Of a DNA stretch of 57,418 bases, positions 9,003-17,631 are shown one piece after another. A model generated the notes under the pieces. That model ran no database searches. It worked only from the letters and a program-made list of their open reading frames with translations, and was not told the origin of the DNA. Source of the DNA: CAYMUC01 sp964471865. GTDB taxonomy: Bacteria; Actinomycetota; Acidimicrobiia; Acidimicrobiales; Ilumatobacteraceae. Position 1 is the stretch's first letter. Every line of letters starts with the position of its first letter. The translations under genes were made by a program, and so were the position numbers. The DNA is taken from NCBI GenBank assembly GCA_964471865.1, contig CAYYHU010000009.1:1-57418 (forward strand). The letters are read 5' to 3'.

Positions 9003-10194
9003 GGTTCTCCTCGGTGATCAGACCATGAGCGCGTGCGACGAAGACGAGAGGATGAGCGAGGTCCCATCCCGGTCGGGCCAGATGGAACAGGCATCCGGGA
9101 TTCGCCGATGCGATCTTGGATGTCGGTCGACGCGATACCGCGGCATCGATCGTGTCGAACTTCCGGTCACGGATACGTCCAGCGAGTTCGGGTTCGAGCG
9201 TTGCGTACGCTCCGCCCGCCCCACAGCACAGTCCGTCATCGTCGAGTTCGACGATGTCGGCCACGGTGGACAGGACCGTGCGTACCGAGGTGTGGACGCG
9301 CTGGACATGGCGGAGATGACATGGGTCCTGTACCACCACCCGGCCCTGGTGGTGCGAGGGCTCACCGAGCTGGGAGATCCGGTCGGCGACGATCTCGTGG
9401 ACGTCGCGGACCCGAGCGCTGAATGCCACTGCTTCGGGGGTTCCGATCAACCGGCCCAAATCCTTGAGTTGAGCCCCACATCCCGCTGAATTGACCAGCA
9501 CGGGTGCGTCTCCGGGCATGGACCGCATCATCGCGGTCGCCAAACGGACCGCCTCGGCGTCGAGACCGGCATGGGTGTGGAGCGCTCCACAGCATCCCCC
9601 GCTTCGAGGCGTCGCCCAGTCGAGACCGATGGCGTCGAGAACGGCTGCGGTGGCCTGGTGGACGTCGCGCTGCCAGGCGTCCATGACACAGCCGACCACG
9701 AACCAGGCCTCGGTGCCCTGACGATCGAGCGCTGGTGGTCGGCGCAGAGGTAACTGGGGCAGACCTGCGCGGGCCGGCACCAGGCGAAGCCGTTGCAGCA
9801 CCGCCAACGCGGTCGATCCCGCCAACAGGAGACGATGATGACCCAGGATCCGGTATCCCCAGCGTTGCCACCGTGGGGTGATGCGATGTTGGGAGGCGAG
9901 ACTGGCCTTGGCGTGTTCGATCAAGGATCCATACGGCACGCCACTGGGACAGGCGGGCTCACAGCCTCGACATTGCACACAGGTGTCGAGATGGGTGACG
10001 AGATCGTGATCGATGGGTGCATGGTCGATCACCACCGACCGCATCGCGGCGATGCGCCCACGAGGCGACAGGGCTTCCTCCCCTGTCACTCGGTAGGTGG
10101 GGCAATGCGGAAGACACAATCCACATCCGACACAGGTCGCGAGTTCGTCCTCGTCGACAGCCAACGTGGCTGCGTCGACACGGGATCTCTTCAT
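8989..10194 (-). CDS. glcF: Glycolate oxidase iron-sulfur subunit
   Basis: This 401-residue protein is the electron-transfer subunit that pairs with GlcD and GlcE to oxidise glycolate (or a related 2-hydroxy acid). Two ferredoxin-type 4Fe-4S motifs are visible: CVGCGLCLPHCP at 21-32 and CVQCRGCEPACP at 72-83. Two CCG (cysteine-rich) domains follow, with GGCCGALHTHAG and LCCGAGGAY. The ATG at 10194 is chosen because it overlaps the permease stop as ATGA; a longer open frame upstream lies inside the permease gene. It is the fourth gene of the operon. Confidence 0.93.
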   Translation of the reverse strand: MKRSRVDAATLAVDEDELATCVGCGLCLPHCPTYRVTGEEALSPRGRIAAMRSVVIDHAPIDHDLVTHLDTCVQCRGCEPACPSGVPYGSLIEHAKASLASQHRITPRWQRWGYRILGHHRLLLAGSTALAVLQRLRLVPARAGLPQLPLRRPPALDRQGTEAWFVVGCVMDAWQRDVHQATAAVLDAIGLDWATPRSGGCCGALHTHAGLDAEAVRLATAMMRSMPGDAPVLVNSAGCGAQLKDLGRLIGTPEAVAFSARVRDVHEIVADRISQLGEPSHHQGRVVVQDPCHLRHVQRVHTSVRTVLSTVADIVELDDDGLCCGAGGAYATLEPELAGRIRDRKFDTIDAAVSRRPTSKIASANPGCLFHLARPGWDLAHPLVFVARAHGLITEENRGRH

Positions 10195-11459
10195 CCTCGT
10201 TCTCCACTCGACATCGGGTCCCGTGAGGACCTCAGGGTCATGGTGAGCCACCTCAGTACGACACCCGCGACGAGTACGCCGAGACCCGACAGAGCTGCTC
10301 GAGTGGGGAGGGTCGCGACCAAGGTGGTGCATCCCACCGCCCCCACCATGGGAAATCCCCGCCAGAAGCGGCGTTCATGTGAAGCCAGCCGCATGGCCGC
10401 GAGGTTGGTGATCAGGTAGTAGACGAGAACGCCGGTTCCCGAGACGGTTAGCGCGTCGCGTACACCGAGGATCGAAGCCAGAACTGCGGCGGTGATCGCC
10501 ACGAGGATCTGAGCGACCCACGGGGTGGAGCGACGGGTATCGATCTGCGACAGGACCGCAGGCATCTCCCGGTGGCGTGCCATGGCCAGAGTCGTTCGAG
10601 CGACTCCCGCGATGAGAGACAACAACACGCCGAGAGCGGCGATTCCGGCTCCGATTCGGGTCAGGGGCGCAGCCCAGTCCCATCCCCCCGCCGTCGTCAC
10701 CGCGTGAAGAGGAGCGTCGGTGGCCGCCAAGGTCGACACAGGAACGGTCGCGACGGTCGTGGCGCCGACCACCAGATACAACCCGAACACCAGGCCCAAC
10801 GCGATCGGTATCGCTCGCGGGATCGTACGAGCGGGATCCCGGACCTCTTCGCCGAGGGTGGCGAGACGGGCGTATCCGGCGAACGCGAAAAACATCAGCC
10901 CCGACGCCCGCAGAATCTCCAGAGGTGACGCCGCGGTCACATCGATACGTTCCAGATCGAACTGTGATGACGACCAACCGGCGATCAGCACGAGGCCGAG
11001 CGTGATCGAGGACATGGTGAGGAGAACCTTGGTCACCTGGACGGTTCGAGTGATCCCGGCCAGATTGACCGCCGCGACGACGAGGATCGCGATCGCGGCG
11101 ACGACTCGTTCCTGCTCCGGCCAGAGATAGGCACCCACCGCCAAGCCCATGGCGGCGCAACTCGCCGTCTTCCCCACGACGAAACCCCATCCGGCGAGAT
11201 GACCCGCCGCAGGTCCGAGTCGTTCGCGGCCGTAGATGTAGGTGCCCCCGGCCTGGGGATGCACGGCTGCGAGTTGGGCCGAGGACGTGGCGTTCGCCAA
11301 CGCGACGATCGCGGCGATGAGAAGCGAGACGAGAATGGCTGAACCGGCGATCTCGGCAGCGGGTGACCAGACCGTGAAGACTCCGGCCCCCACCATCGAA
11401 CCGAGTCCGACGGTGACCGCGTCGCCAAAGCCGAGTCGCCGCTCCAGGGTGGTCGTCAC
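10191..11459 (-). CDS. APC-family permease within the glycolate oxidase operon
   Basis: This 422-residue amino acid/polyamine/organocation transporter has about 12 hydrophobic segments. Near the N-terminus it carries the APC hallmark LGSMVGAGVFTVWSPAAEIAG (first helix), and later HPQAGGTYIYGRERLGP. The GTG at 11459 overlaps the glcE stop as GTGA, and the stop overlaps glcF as ATGA, so it is locked into the operon. Glycolate permeases are normally of the LctP/GlcA type, so the cargo may instead be an amino acid such as glycine, or an unrecognised hydroxy acid. Function in the operon is inferred from position only. Confidence 0.9.
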   Translation of the reverse strand: MTTTLERRLGFGDAVTVGLGSMVGAGVFTVWSPAAEIAGSAILVSLLIAAIVALANATSSAQLAAVHPQAGGTYIYGRERLGPAAGHLAGWGFVVGKTASCAAMGLAVGAYLWPEQERVVAAIAILVVAAVNLAGITRTVQVTKVLLTMSSITLGLVLIAGWSSSQFDLERIDVTAASPLEILRASGLMFFAFAGYARLATLGEEVRDPARTIPRAIPIALGLVFGLYLVVGATTVATVPVSTLAATDAPLHAVTTAGGWDWAAPLTRIGAGIAALGVLLSLIAGVARTTLAMARHREMPAVLSQIDTRRSTPWVAQILVAITAAVLASILGVRDALTVSGTGVLVYYLITNLAAMRLASHERRFWRGFPMVGAVGCTTLVATLPTRAALSGLGVLVAGVVLRWLTMTLRSSRDPMSSGERG

Positions 11460-12367
11460 GGCATGTCCACATCGGGTTCGAAACGGCGAAAGGGATCCAG
11501 GCGCCGACGCACCTCGTGATGTAACGCCACCATCCGAAATGACAACGGGGCGGGCAGAGGATCGGAAACGAGATCGGGGTCGCGCTCGTGATGCACGACT
11601 CCCACGCCGATCTCGACCACGAACTGTCCCGGTCCGCGGACCTCGCGCCATCGCGAAGGCGCGATCGACCACCGAGAACTCGACGGAAGCTCGGGAGGGC
11701 CAGGCCGTTCATCGAGGCCGACGCGGCGAGCCTCCTCCTCGACGTCGCGGGGATGACCCTCCAAAGCCACCCAGGTCTCGGTGCCGTCCCAGAGCACCGA
11801 GAGGGGTCGATGAAGCTGGGGCTCGATCTCATCGGGAGTGCCCACGGTCGCGAACCAGGATCGGCGAGGGGGCCGAGGTCGGGTTCGTAAGGTGACCTCC
11901 CCCATGACGCCGAGCGTTCCCCGAGAACCGACGAGAACTCGACACAGATCGAAACCCGACACATTCTTCACAGTCGGGCCACCACTGCGGATGACCCGAC
12001 CCCAGGCATCGATCCATCGGATTTCGAGAACCGCGTCGCGCACTGGTCCTCGTCCCCGTCGCATGACATCACTTCGACCCCAGGCCAGCGCGCCGCCCAC
12101 GCTGCCCCCGGCGGGCAGCGCGACCTCGTGGCCGGCAGCTGCGAGTTCGGCGTGGAGATCATCGAGACGGGTTCCGGCGCCGCAACGCACCACCATCTCA
12201 TCGGGGTGGAACTCGATGATGCCGCCAGGCGCGCGCACCACTCGATGGTTCGGGGGCACAGAGCGGCTGTGAGTGCCACGCGGGTTGACCGGTCCCCCTT
12301 CGGGTCCTGCGACCTCCCCGGCCAGATCGACGAGGGTGGCGTCACTTGGTGACGATGTCAGATCCAC
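11456..12367 (-). CDS. glcE: Glycolate oxidase FAD-binding subunit GlcE
   Basis: This 303-residue protein is the second FAD-binding (PCMH fold) subunit of glycolate oxidase. It has a short, GlcE-like layout: RAPGGIIEFHPDEMVVRCGAGT, then LPAGGSVGGALAWG, and TVKNVSGFDLCRVLVGSRGT. It lacks the long C-terminal cap seen in GlcD. The GTG at 12367 has GGAGG 4 bases upstream and overlaps the glcD end by 10 bp. The stop overlaps the permease start. Confidence 0.9.
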   Translation of the reverse strand: MDLTSSPSDATLVDLAGEVAGPEGGPVNPRGTHSRSVPPNHRVVRAPGGIIEFHPDEMVVRCGAGTRLDDLHAELAAAGHEVALPAGGSVGGALAWGRSDVMRRGRGPVRDAVLEIRWIDAWGRVIRSGGPTVKNVSGFDLCRVLVGSRGTLGVMGEVTLRTRPRPPRRSWFATVGTPDEIEPQLHRPLSVLWDGTETWVALEGHPRDVEEEARRVGLDERPGPPELPSSSRWSIAPSRWREVRGPGQFVVEIGVGVVHHERDPDLVSDPLPAPLSFRMVALHHEVRRRLDPFRRFEPDVDMP

Positions 12368-13809
12368 GTCCCCTCCGGTTGATGACCCAGATCGCCACAG
12401 GAGGAACCCGTCGGCAACACCTTGTCGGGGTTGGCCAACCCGGCGCTGTCGAAGGCCGCTCGGAGTCGAGCCTGAATGTCGAGATCGGCCTCGGTGAACA
12501 TGAGCCCCATCAGGTCACGTTTTTCCATGCCGATGCCATGCTCACCCGACAGGACCCCACCCGCGCGAACCGATGCCGTCACGATCTCGGTCCCGGCGCT
12601 GTGCACTCGCTCCATGACACCGGGTTCCCGCTTGTCGAACACCAGGATGGGATGGAGATTTCCGTCACCGGCATGGAACACGTTCATCACGGCCACACCG
12701 TGACGATCCGCGATCTCATAGACCTGTTCGAGCACCTCCACGAGCCTGCGTCTCGGAACCACGGTGTCGTGGAGGTAGTAGTTCGGGAGGATTCGGGCGA
12801 CGGCTCCAAAAGCCGATTTGCGGGCCTTCCACAAGGCCGCGCGTTCGGTGTCGTCGGCGGCGACGCGAACCGTACGCGCACCGAGTCGATTCAGAATCTC
12901 GACCACCTGTTCCCGGGCGGCGTCGACATGGTGATGAGGACCGTCGACCTCCACGAGCAGGACACATCCGGCGTCTCGCGGAAGGCCCAAACCCAGCCAG
13001 GACTCGACAGCCTCGATACACAACGTGTCCATCATCTCGAGAGCGGCAGGCACGATTCCCGCGGCGATGATCGCGCTCACGGCTCGAGCACCCGTGGTGA
13101 CCTCGGCGAAATCGGCGAGCAGGGTCACGACATCGCTCGGTGTGGGAGTGAGGCGGACACGCACCTCGGTTGCGACTCCGAACATGCCCTCCGAGCCGAC
13201 GAATGCTCCTCGAAGGTCGTATCCCGCCGGTTCGGGATCGTCGCCGCCCAGAGTGACGGGGGTTCCATCGGGGAGCACCACGTCGATCGCGATGACATGA
13301 GCCGAGGTGACGCCCTCGGCGAGACAATGAGGACCCCCCGAGTTGTTGGCGACATTGCCCCCGATCGAACAACTCTGTTGGCTCGACGGGTCGGGAGCGA
13401 AATGCAGTCCCTGTGCCGATACGGCCCGGCTCAAATCGAGATTCAACACCCCGGGTCCGACTCTGGCGGTGCGGCCCAACCGGTCCACCTCGAGGATTCG
13501 ATTCAACTTGGTGGTCACGATCACGACACCGCCATCGATGGGTACCGCTCCCCCGGTCAGCCCGGTACCCGACCCCCGAGCCACGAAGGGAACACCATGG
13601 CGCGCACAGGCAGCGATGATCCGTTCCACCTGATCCGCGTCCACGGGCAGACACACCACGTCGGCTCGTCCCGAGAACGTGGAGGCGTCGCGGCGGTACT
13701 GCTCGAGATCGGCACGTGCGGTCCGAACCACCTCGGGACCAAGATCGCGACGCAATTCGTCGATCAAGGCGGTGGGAACCGACGGCCGCGTCGACACCTC
13801 GGAAGTCAC
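12358..13809 (-). CDS. glcD: Glycolate oxidase catalytic subunit GlcD
   Basis: This 483-residue FAD-linked oxidase is the catalytic subunit that converts glycolate to glyoxylate. The PCMH FAD-binding signature is clear (VARGSGTGLTGGAVP, then SIGGNVANNSGGPHC). The C-terminal cap has HAGDGNLHPILVFD and SGEHGIGMEKRDLM, conserved in the GlcD/D-lactate dehydrogenase family. D-lactate or 2-hydroxyglutarate would be alternatives for GlcD alone, but the complete GlcD-E-F set favours glycolate. The GTG start has TACGGT 7 bases upstream. It heads the five-gene operon. Confidence 0.94.
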   Translation of the reverse strand: MTSEVSTRPSVPTALIDELRRDLGPEVVRTARADLEQYRRDASTFSGRADVVCLPVDADQVERIIAACARHGVPFVARGSGTGLTGGAVPIDGGVVIVTTKLNRILEVDRLGRTARVGPGVLNLDLSRAVSAQGLHFAPDPSSQQSCSIGGNVANNSGGPHCLAEGVTSAHVIAIDVVLPDGTPVTLGGDDPEPAGYDLRGAFVGSEGMFGVATEVRVRLTPTPSDVVTLLADFAEVTTGARAVSAIIAAGIVPAALEMMDTLCIEAVESWLGLGLPRDAGCVLLVEVDGPHHHVDAAREQVVEILNRLGARTVRVAADDTERAALWKARKSAFGAVARILPNYYLHDTVVPRRRLVEVLEQVYEIADRHGVAVMNVFHAGDGNLHPILVFDKREPGVMERVHSAGTEIVTASVRAGGVLSGEHGIGMEKRDLMGLMFTEADLDIQARLRAAFDSAGLANPDKVLPTGSSCGDLGHQPEGTWI

Positions 13810-13816
13810 GTTCTCG

Positions 13817-13852
13817 ACCGTACAACACCGCCGGGCTGTGACCGCCTAGCGT
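13817..13852. promoter_or_regulatory. Divergent leaderless promoters, glcD and the 13860 gene
   Basis: TACGGT (minus strand, 13822-13817) lies 7 bases from the GTG of glcD. TAGCGT (plus strand, 13847-13852) lies 7 bases from the ATG at 13860. The two boxes are 24 bp apart. Confidence 0.6.
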
Positions 13853-13859
13853 CGGGGTG

Positions 13860-14609
13860 ATGGCGACTCCCCTCGACGCTCATGAATGGCTCAGTTTCGA
13901 CGATGCGGACGAGGAGCGAACCTGGGTGGTGGATCTCACCTTTCTCGCGAGCGCGTGGACCTGCATCTTCGGTCGCGGATGCCAGGGCGTTCTCGAGGTT
14001 CCCGCAGCCGATCTGGGCCATGGGTGTTGCTCGCATGGCGCCCATCTCACCGATGACGAGGACCGCGATCGGGTTGTGGCCGCGGTCGCGCGCCTCAGCG
14101 ATGACGACTGGCAGTTGGCCTCGCGAGCGCGACGCGGAGGCATCGAAGGTCGGCGCTGGGCCAAGGCCGGCCCCGACGGCACCGAGATGACCCGTCAGGT
14201 CGATGGTGCCTGCATCTTTCTCAATCGTCGAGGTTTCGCCGGTGGCGAGGGATGTGCTTTTCATGTTCTGGCCGAACGCACCGGTGAGCGCCCTATGGAT
14301 CTGAAACCCAATGTGTGTTGGCAGTTGCCGCTCCACTTGAGCGACCACGTCGACGAACACGGCCACGTGACGTCGACGCTGCGGGAATGGAAGCGACGCG
14401 ACTGGGGTCCAGCAGGAGAAGACTTCCACTGGTGGTGTACCGAAGAAGCCACGGCGCATGTCGGTGCCATACCGGTGATCGACGCGCTACGCGACGAGAT
14501 CACGGCGCTGATCGGGGCCGAGAACTATCAGATCATCGCTGATCATCTCGCCACACCCCAGGCGGTTCGCCTGCCCCATCCCGTGGTGCGGCGAGTGATC
14601 GAATCCTGA
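13860..14609 (+). CDS. Cysteine-rich protein, possible metal-chelating (YkgJ/DUF3109-like)
   Basis: A 249-residue cytosolic protein with clustered cysteines: WTCIFGRGCQG near residues 36-46, HGCCSHGAHL near 57-66, GACIFLN and GEGCAFHVLAE around 120-140, and NVCWQLPLHL near 155. The spacing is similar to CxxxxxC...CC iron/zinc-chelating domains such as YkgJ or DUF3109. This is pattern resemblance, not a firm assignment. ATG 13860 is preferred over the adjacent GTG 13857 because the TAGCGT box then sits 7 bases upstream. It converges on typA with 10 bp between stops. Confidence 0.75.
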   Translation: MATPLDAHEWLSFDDADEERTWVVDLTFLASAWTCIFGRGCQGVLEVPAADLGHGCCSHGAHLTDDEDRDRVVAAVARLSDDDWQLASRARRGGIEGRRWAKAGPDGTEMTRQVDGACIFLNRRGFAGGEGCAFHVLAERTGERPMDLKPNVCWQLPLHLSDHVDEHGHVTSTLREWKRRDWGPAGEDFHWWCTEEATAHVGAIPVIDALRDEITALIGAENYQIIADHLATPQAVRLPHPVVRRVIES

Positions 14610-14619
14610 TCGCTGGATC

Positions 14620-16440
14620 TCAGGTGCGTCGCGCCGCCCGACGGCGATCTTCCAGACCCAGATAACGCTTGCGAATACGAATTGCGTCCGGGGTCACCTC
14701 GACGAGTTCATCGTCGCCGATCCATTCGATTGCGGTCTCGAGGGTGTGGACCACCGCCGCTGCCAGCTTGACCGCATCATCGTGACTGTGCGTACGAATG
14801 TTCGTCTTTTCCTTGGCCTTCACGGCGTTGACGACCATTTCGTCAGCCCGTGCGTTTTCACCCACGACCATGCCTTCGTAGACCTCGTCGCCGGGTCGAA
14901 CGAAGAGTTGACCGCGCAACTGCAAGTTGTCGAGGGCATACGCGGTCACGGTGCCTTGGCGATCAGCGACCATCGCTCCGCCCATTCGGTGGGGCAAGTC
15001 ACCCGCCCAGGGCATCCACCCGGCGTGGTGTTGGTGCATCAATGCCGTACCCCGCGTCTGGGTCAACAGATCCGACCGTAAGCCGATCAGGCCTCGAGCC
15101 GGCGCTTCGAAACCGATCACGGTTCGACCGGGATCCCCGGTGCGCAGATCGACCACCCGACCCCGACGGGGGGCGAGCAGCTGAGTGATCGTTCCGACGT
15201 ACTCGTCGGGAACATCGATCATTCCGGCTTCGAGAGGTTCGTGTCGCTTGCCGTCGATCTCGCGGGTGACGACCTCGGGACGGCTGACCTGGAGTTCATA
15301 TCCTTCGCGTCGCATGGTCTCGATCAGCACGGCGAGCTGGAGCTCGCCGCGACCAGCCACATCGATCACTTCGGGGGTGTCGGTTTCAGTGATGCGAATC
15401 GACACGTTGCCGAGAATCTCTCGAGCGAGGCGGTCGCGGAGATGGCGACTCGTCACGAACTGACCGCTACGCCCGGCAAACGGTGACGTGTTGACGCCAA
15501 AGCTCATCCGCATGACGGGCTCGTCGACGCGGAGCCGTTCGAGAGGTACTGGATCGGTGATCGAAGCGATCGTGTCGCCGACCTCGACTTCGGGGACCCC
15601 AGCGAGGATGAACAGGTCTCCGGCTCGGATCTCGCTCACCTCTCGGCGACCGATACCTCGAAACGCCATCAACTGGCTGACCCGACGCCGCAGAGGGGCC
15701 TCCTCACCGCTATGACACAACGCAACAGGGGTATTCACCCGCAGGGTGCCCGCAACGACACGCCCGACTGCGAGGCGTCCGAGATAATCCGAGGCATCGA
15801 GGTTCGTCACCAACGCTTGCAGCGGGGCATCGGCATCCGCGACGGGAGCGGGAACCGTGTCGAGAATTGCATCGAGAATCGGGACCAGATCGGCCTCGGG
15901 ACCGGGCATCCCGATTCCTTTGACGCTTCGTCCCTCTCGAGCCACCGCACTCAGTACCGGAAAATTCAATTGGGCATCGTCATGGGCAAGATCGAGAAAC
16001 AGATGCTCGACATCGGCCAGGACCTCATCGGGACGGGCGTCGGAGCGATCGACTTTGTTGATGACCACGATCACGGGCAGCCCGGCGCCCAAGGCCTTCG
16101 ACAGCACATAGCGAGTCTGCGGTAGTGGACCTTCGGCGGCATCGACGAGCAGGAGAACCCCATCCACGAGTGCCAGTGCCCGCTCGACTTCACCACCGAA
16201 ATCGGCGTGCCCGGGGGTGTCCACCAGGTTCACGCAGATATCGCGCCACGTGATCTGGGCAGCCTTGGCGAGAATCGTGATCCCCCGCTCGCGCTCTTGA
16301 TCATTGGAGTCCATGACTCGGTCGACGACCGCTTGGTGCTCGGCGAAGGTGCCGGTGGCACGCAGCAGCGAATCGACGAGTGTGGTCTTGCCATGGTCGA
16401 CGTGCGCGACCAGCGCGATATTGCGGATGGCCGCGTTCAT
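14620..16440 (-). CDS. typA: Ribosome-associated GTPase TypA/BipA
   Basis: This 606-residue translational GTPase binds ribosomes and supports growth under stress. The G1 motif AHVDHGKTT is at 12-20, DTPGHADFGGEVERAL is the G3 region, and NKVDRSDARPDEV is G4. Elongation-factor domains II, III and V follow, then a TypA-specific C-terminus with GRGELQLAVLIETMRREGYE, TRGTALMHQHHAGW and a Lys/Arg-rich end. Length is typical. GAGG lies about 6 bases before the ATG. Confidence 0.97.
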   Translation of the reverse strand: MNAAIRNIALVAHVDHGKTTLVDSLLRATGTFAEHQAVVDRVMDSNDQERERGITILAKAAQITWRDICVNLVDTPGHADFGGEVERALALVDGVLLLVDAAEGPLPQTRYVLSKALGAGLPVIVVINKVDRSDARPDEVLADVEHLFLDLAHDDAQLNFPVLSAVAREGRSVKGIGMPGPEADLVPILDAILDTVPAPVADADAPLQALVTNLDASDYLGRLAVGRVVAGTLRVNTPVALCHSGEEAPLRRRVSQLMAFRGIGRREVSEIRAGDLFILAGVPEVEVGDTIASITDPVPLERLRVDEPVMRMSFGVNTSPFAGRSGQFVTSRHLRDRLAREILGNVSIRITETDTPEVIDVAGRGELQLAVLIETMRREGYELQVSRPEVVTREIDGKRHEPLEAGMIDVPDEYVGTITQLLAPRRGRVVDLRTGDPGRTVIGFEAPARGLIGLRSDLLTQTRGTALMHQHHAGWMPWAGDLPHRMGGAMVADRQGTVTAYALDNLQLRGQLFVRPGDEVYEGMVVGENARADEMVVNAVKAKEKTNIRTHSHDDAVKLAAAVVHTLETAIEWIGDDELVEVTPDAIRIRKRYLGLEDRRRAARRT

Positions 16441-16490
16441 GGATGCCTCAGCGAGTGGAATTGTGGGGGGGGAATGGGTGAAAGACGCGT

Positions 16491-16691
16491 TCAGCGGTCC
16501 TCGGACTCGTCGTCCTCGTCGAACGTCACGCCGTAGCGTTCGGCGATCGCCGCGTATTCGTCCTCGTCGTCCCAGTCATCGGAACGCTCGCGGTCCGAGC
16601 CTCCAAGGCCCAGATCGAACGCCGAGGGACCGGCCTGTTTCAGCTTTCGCGCTTCTTCGAAGCGGCGATGGCGACCTTTTTTCACGGTCAC
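16491..16691 (-). CDS. Small acidic protein upstream of typA
   Basis: A 66-residue protein with a basic head (MTVKKGRHRRFEEARKLK) and a very acidic tail (DDWDDEDEYAAIAERYG, then DEDDESEDR). It is 50 bp upstream of typA on the same strand and may be co-transcribed. A TAGTTC box lies 7 bases before the GTG, near but not identical to the window's -10 consensus, and CGGAG is also nearby. I do not recognise the family. The strong charge asymmetry suggests a real nucleic-acid- or ribosome-associated protein. Confidence 0.6.
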   Translation of the reverse strand: MTVKKGRHRRFEEARKLKQAGPSAFDLGLGGSDRERSDDWDDEDEYAAIAERYGVTFDEDDESEDR

Positions 16692-16698
16692 ACTCCGA

Positions 16699-16819
16699 GA
16701 ACTAGAGAATTGACATTGGGTCCCACTCTACCGGCTCGACCCCCCGAGACGGGGATCGCCACAACATCTCCTGGTGGGTTCGGTGCCGGTTCGGCCTACC
16801 CGCGCCAATCGGGCAGACT
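16699..16819. promoter_or_regulatory. Divergent promoter region, small acidic gene and parA-like gene
   Basis: TAGTTC (minus strand, 16704-16699) is 7 bases from the GTG at 16691. CAGACT (plus strand, 16814-16819) is 6 bases from the ATG at 16826. Both are one-base variants of TANNNT. Confidence 0.35.
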
Positions 16820-16825
16820 CAAGAC

Positions 16826-17611
16826 ATGACTGGCGTTGTGGCGATGGTCAACCAAAAGGGTGGGGTGGGCAAGACCTCGGTCACGCTCGGACTCACCGCG
16901 AGCGCCATGTCGAGCGGTCGCCGGGTTCTGGTGATTGATCTCGATCCACAGGCGTCCTCGACATGGATTCTCGGGGTCGAACCGGCCCCTGACCAGGCAG
17001 TTCTCGCCGATGTCTGGTCGCGATCCAGCATGGATTCGATCATCGTCGAATCCCAATGGTCTCCCGATGTACTCGTAGCTCCCGGGCATCGCCGACTCCT
17101 GAATCGCGAATCCGGTCGCATCGACCGTATCGCTGCGGCATTGGCTTCGAGCGAGATCGCTCGCAGCGTCGATGTGGTGCTCATCGATTGTCCGCCCTCG
17201 CTCGGAACTCTCACCACGGCGGCATTGTGTGCCTCGGATCACGCTCTGGTCGTGGCGGAGCCATCGGTACTCGGCATCCGGGGCCTAGGAGCGGTGGCCG
17301 ATCTGATCGACGAGGTGTGGGCAGATCATCATCCGGACCTGGATTTCGCTGGCGTGATCGTCAACCGACTCCCTTCGGTATCGAGTGAGGCCCGTGTACG
17401 GCTCGACGAACTGGCCCGCATCGTGGGCCGCCGCTCGTTGTGGGAACCGTCGATTCCCCAGCGCGTCGCCGTCCCCGAGGCCATGGCCCGACGCGAACCT
17501 CTTCACGCTCTAGGGGCGCGAGCCCGCGATGTCGCTGAACTCTTCGACGCCCTGTGGGCCCGACTCGATCGCCGAATTCGACGACACCACAGTGTGAAGG
17601 ATGGGTCTTGA
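16826..17611 (+). CDS. ParA/Soj-family ATPase (orphan)
   Basis: This 261-residue ParA-type P-loop ATPase has the deviant Walker A KGGVGKT at 11-17, the Walker A' motif VLVIDLDPQASST, and the switch II stretch VLIDCPPSLG. ParA proteins position chromosomes, plasmids or protein complexes using ATP-dependent DNA binding. No parB gene or parS-like site is adjacent, so it is an orphan. It may position something other than the chromosome. The C-terminus is Arg-rich (RLDRRIRRHH), consistent with non-specific DNA binding. Confidence 0.9.
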   Translation: MTGVVAMVNQKGGVGKTSVTLGLTASAMSSGRRVLVIDLDPQASSTWILGVEPAPDQAVLADVWSRSSMDSIIVESQWSPDVLVAPGHRRLLNRESGRIDRIAAALASSEIARSVDVVLIDCPPSLGTLTTAALCASDHALVVAEPSVLGIRGLGAVADLIDEVWADHHPDLDFAGVIVNRLPSVSSEARVRLDELARIVGRRSLWEPSIPQRVAVPEAMARREPLHALGARARDVAELFDALWARLDRRIRRHHSVKDGS

Positions 17612-17631
17612 GCGCTCGTAGCGTGACGGGC

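Noticed and set aside
10375..11964. Long minus-strand frame across the permease and glcE
   Set aside because: Different frame of the same strand; low-complexity Arg/Ser-rich and conflicts with the recognised APC permease and GlcE.
12346..13860. 500-codon plus-strand frame opposite glcD
   Set aside because: High-GC shadow of glcD; its protein is His/Arg/Gly-rich with no family pattern.
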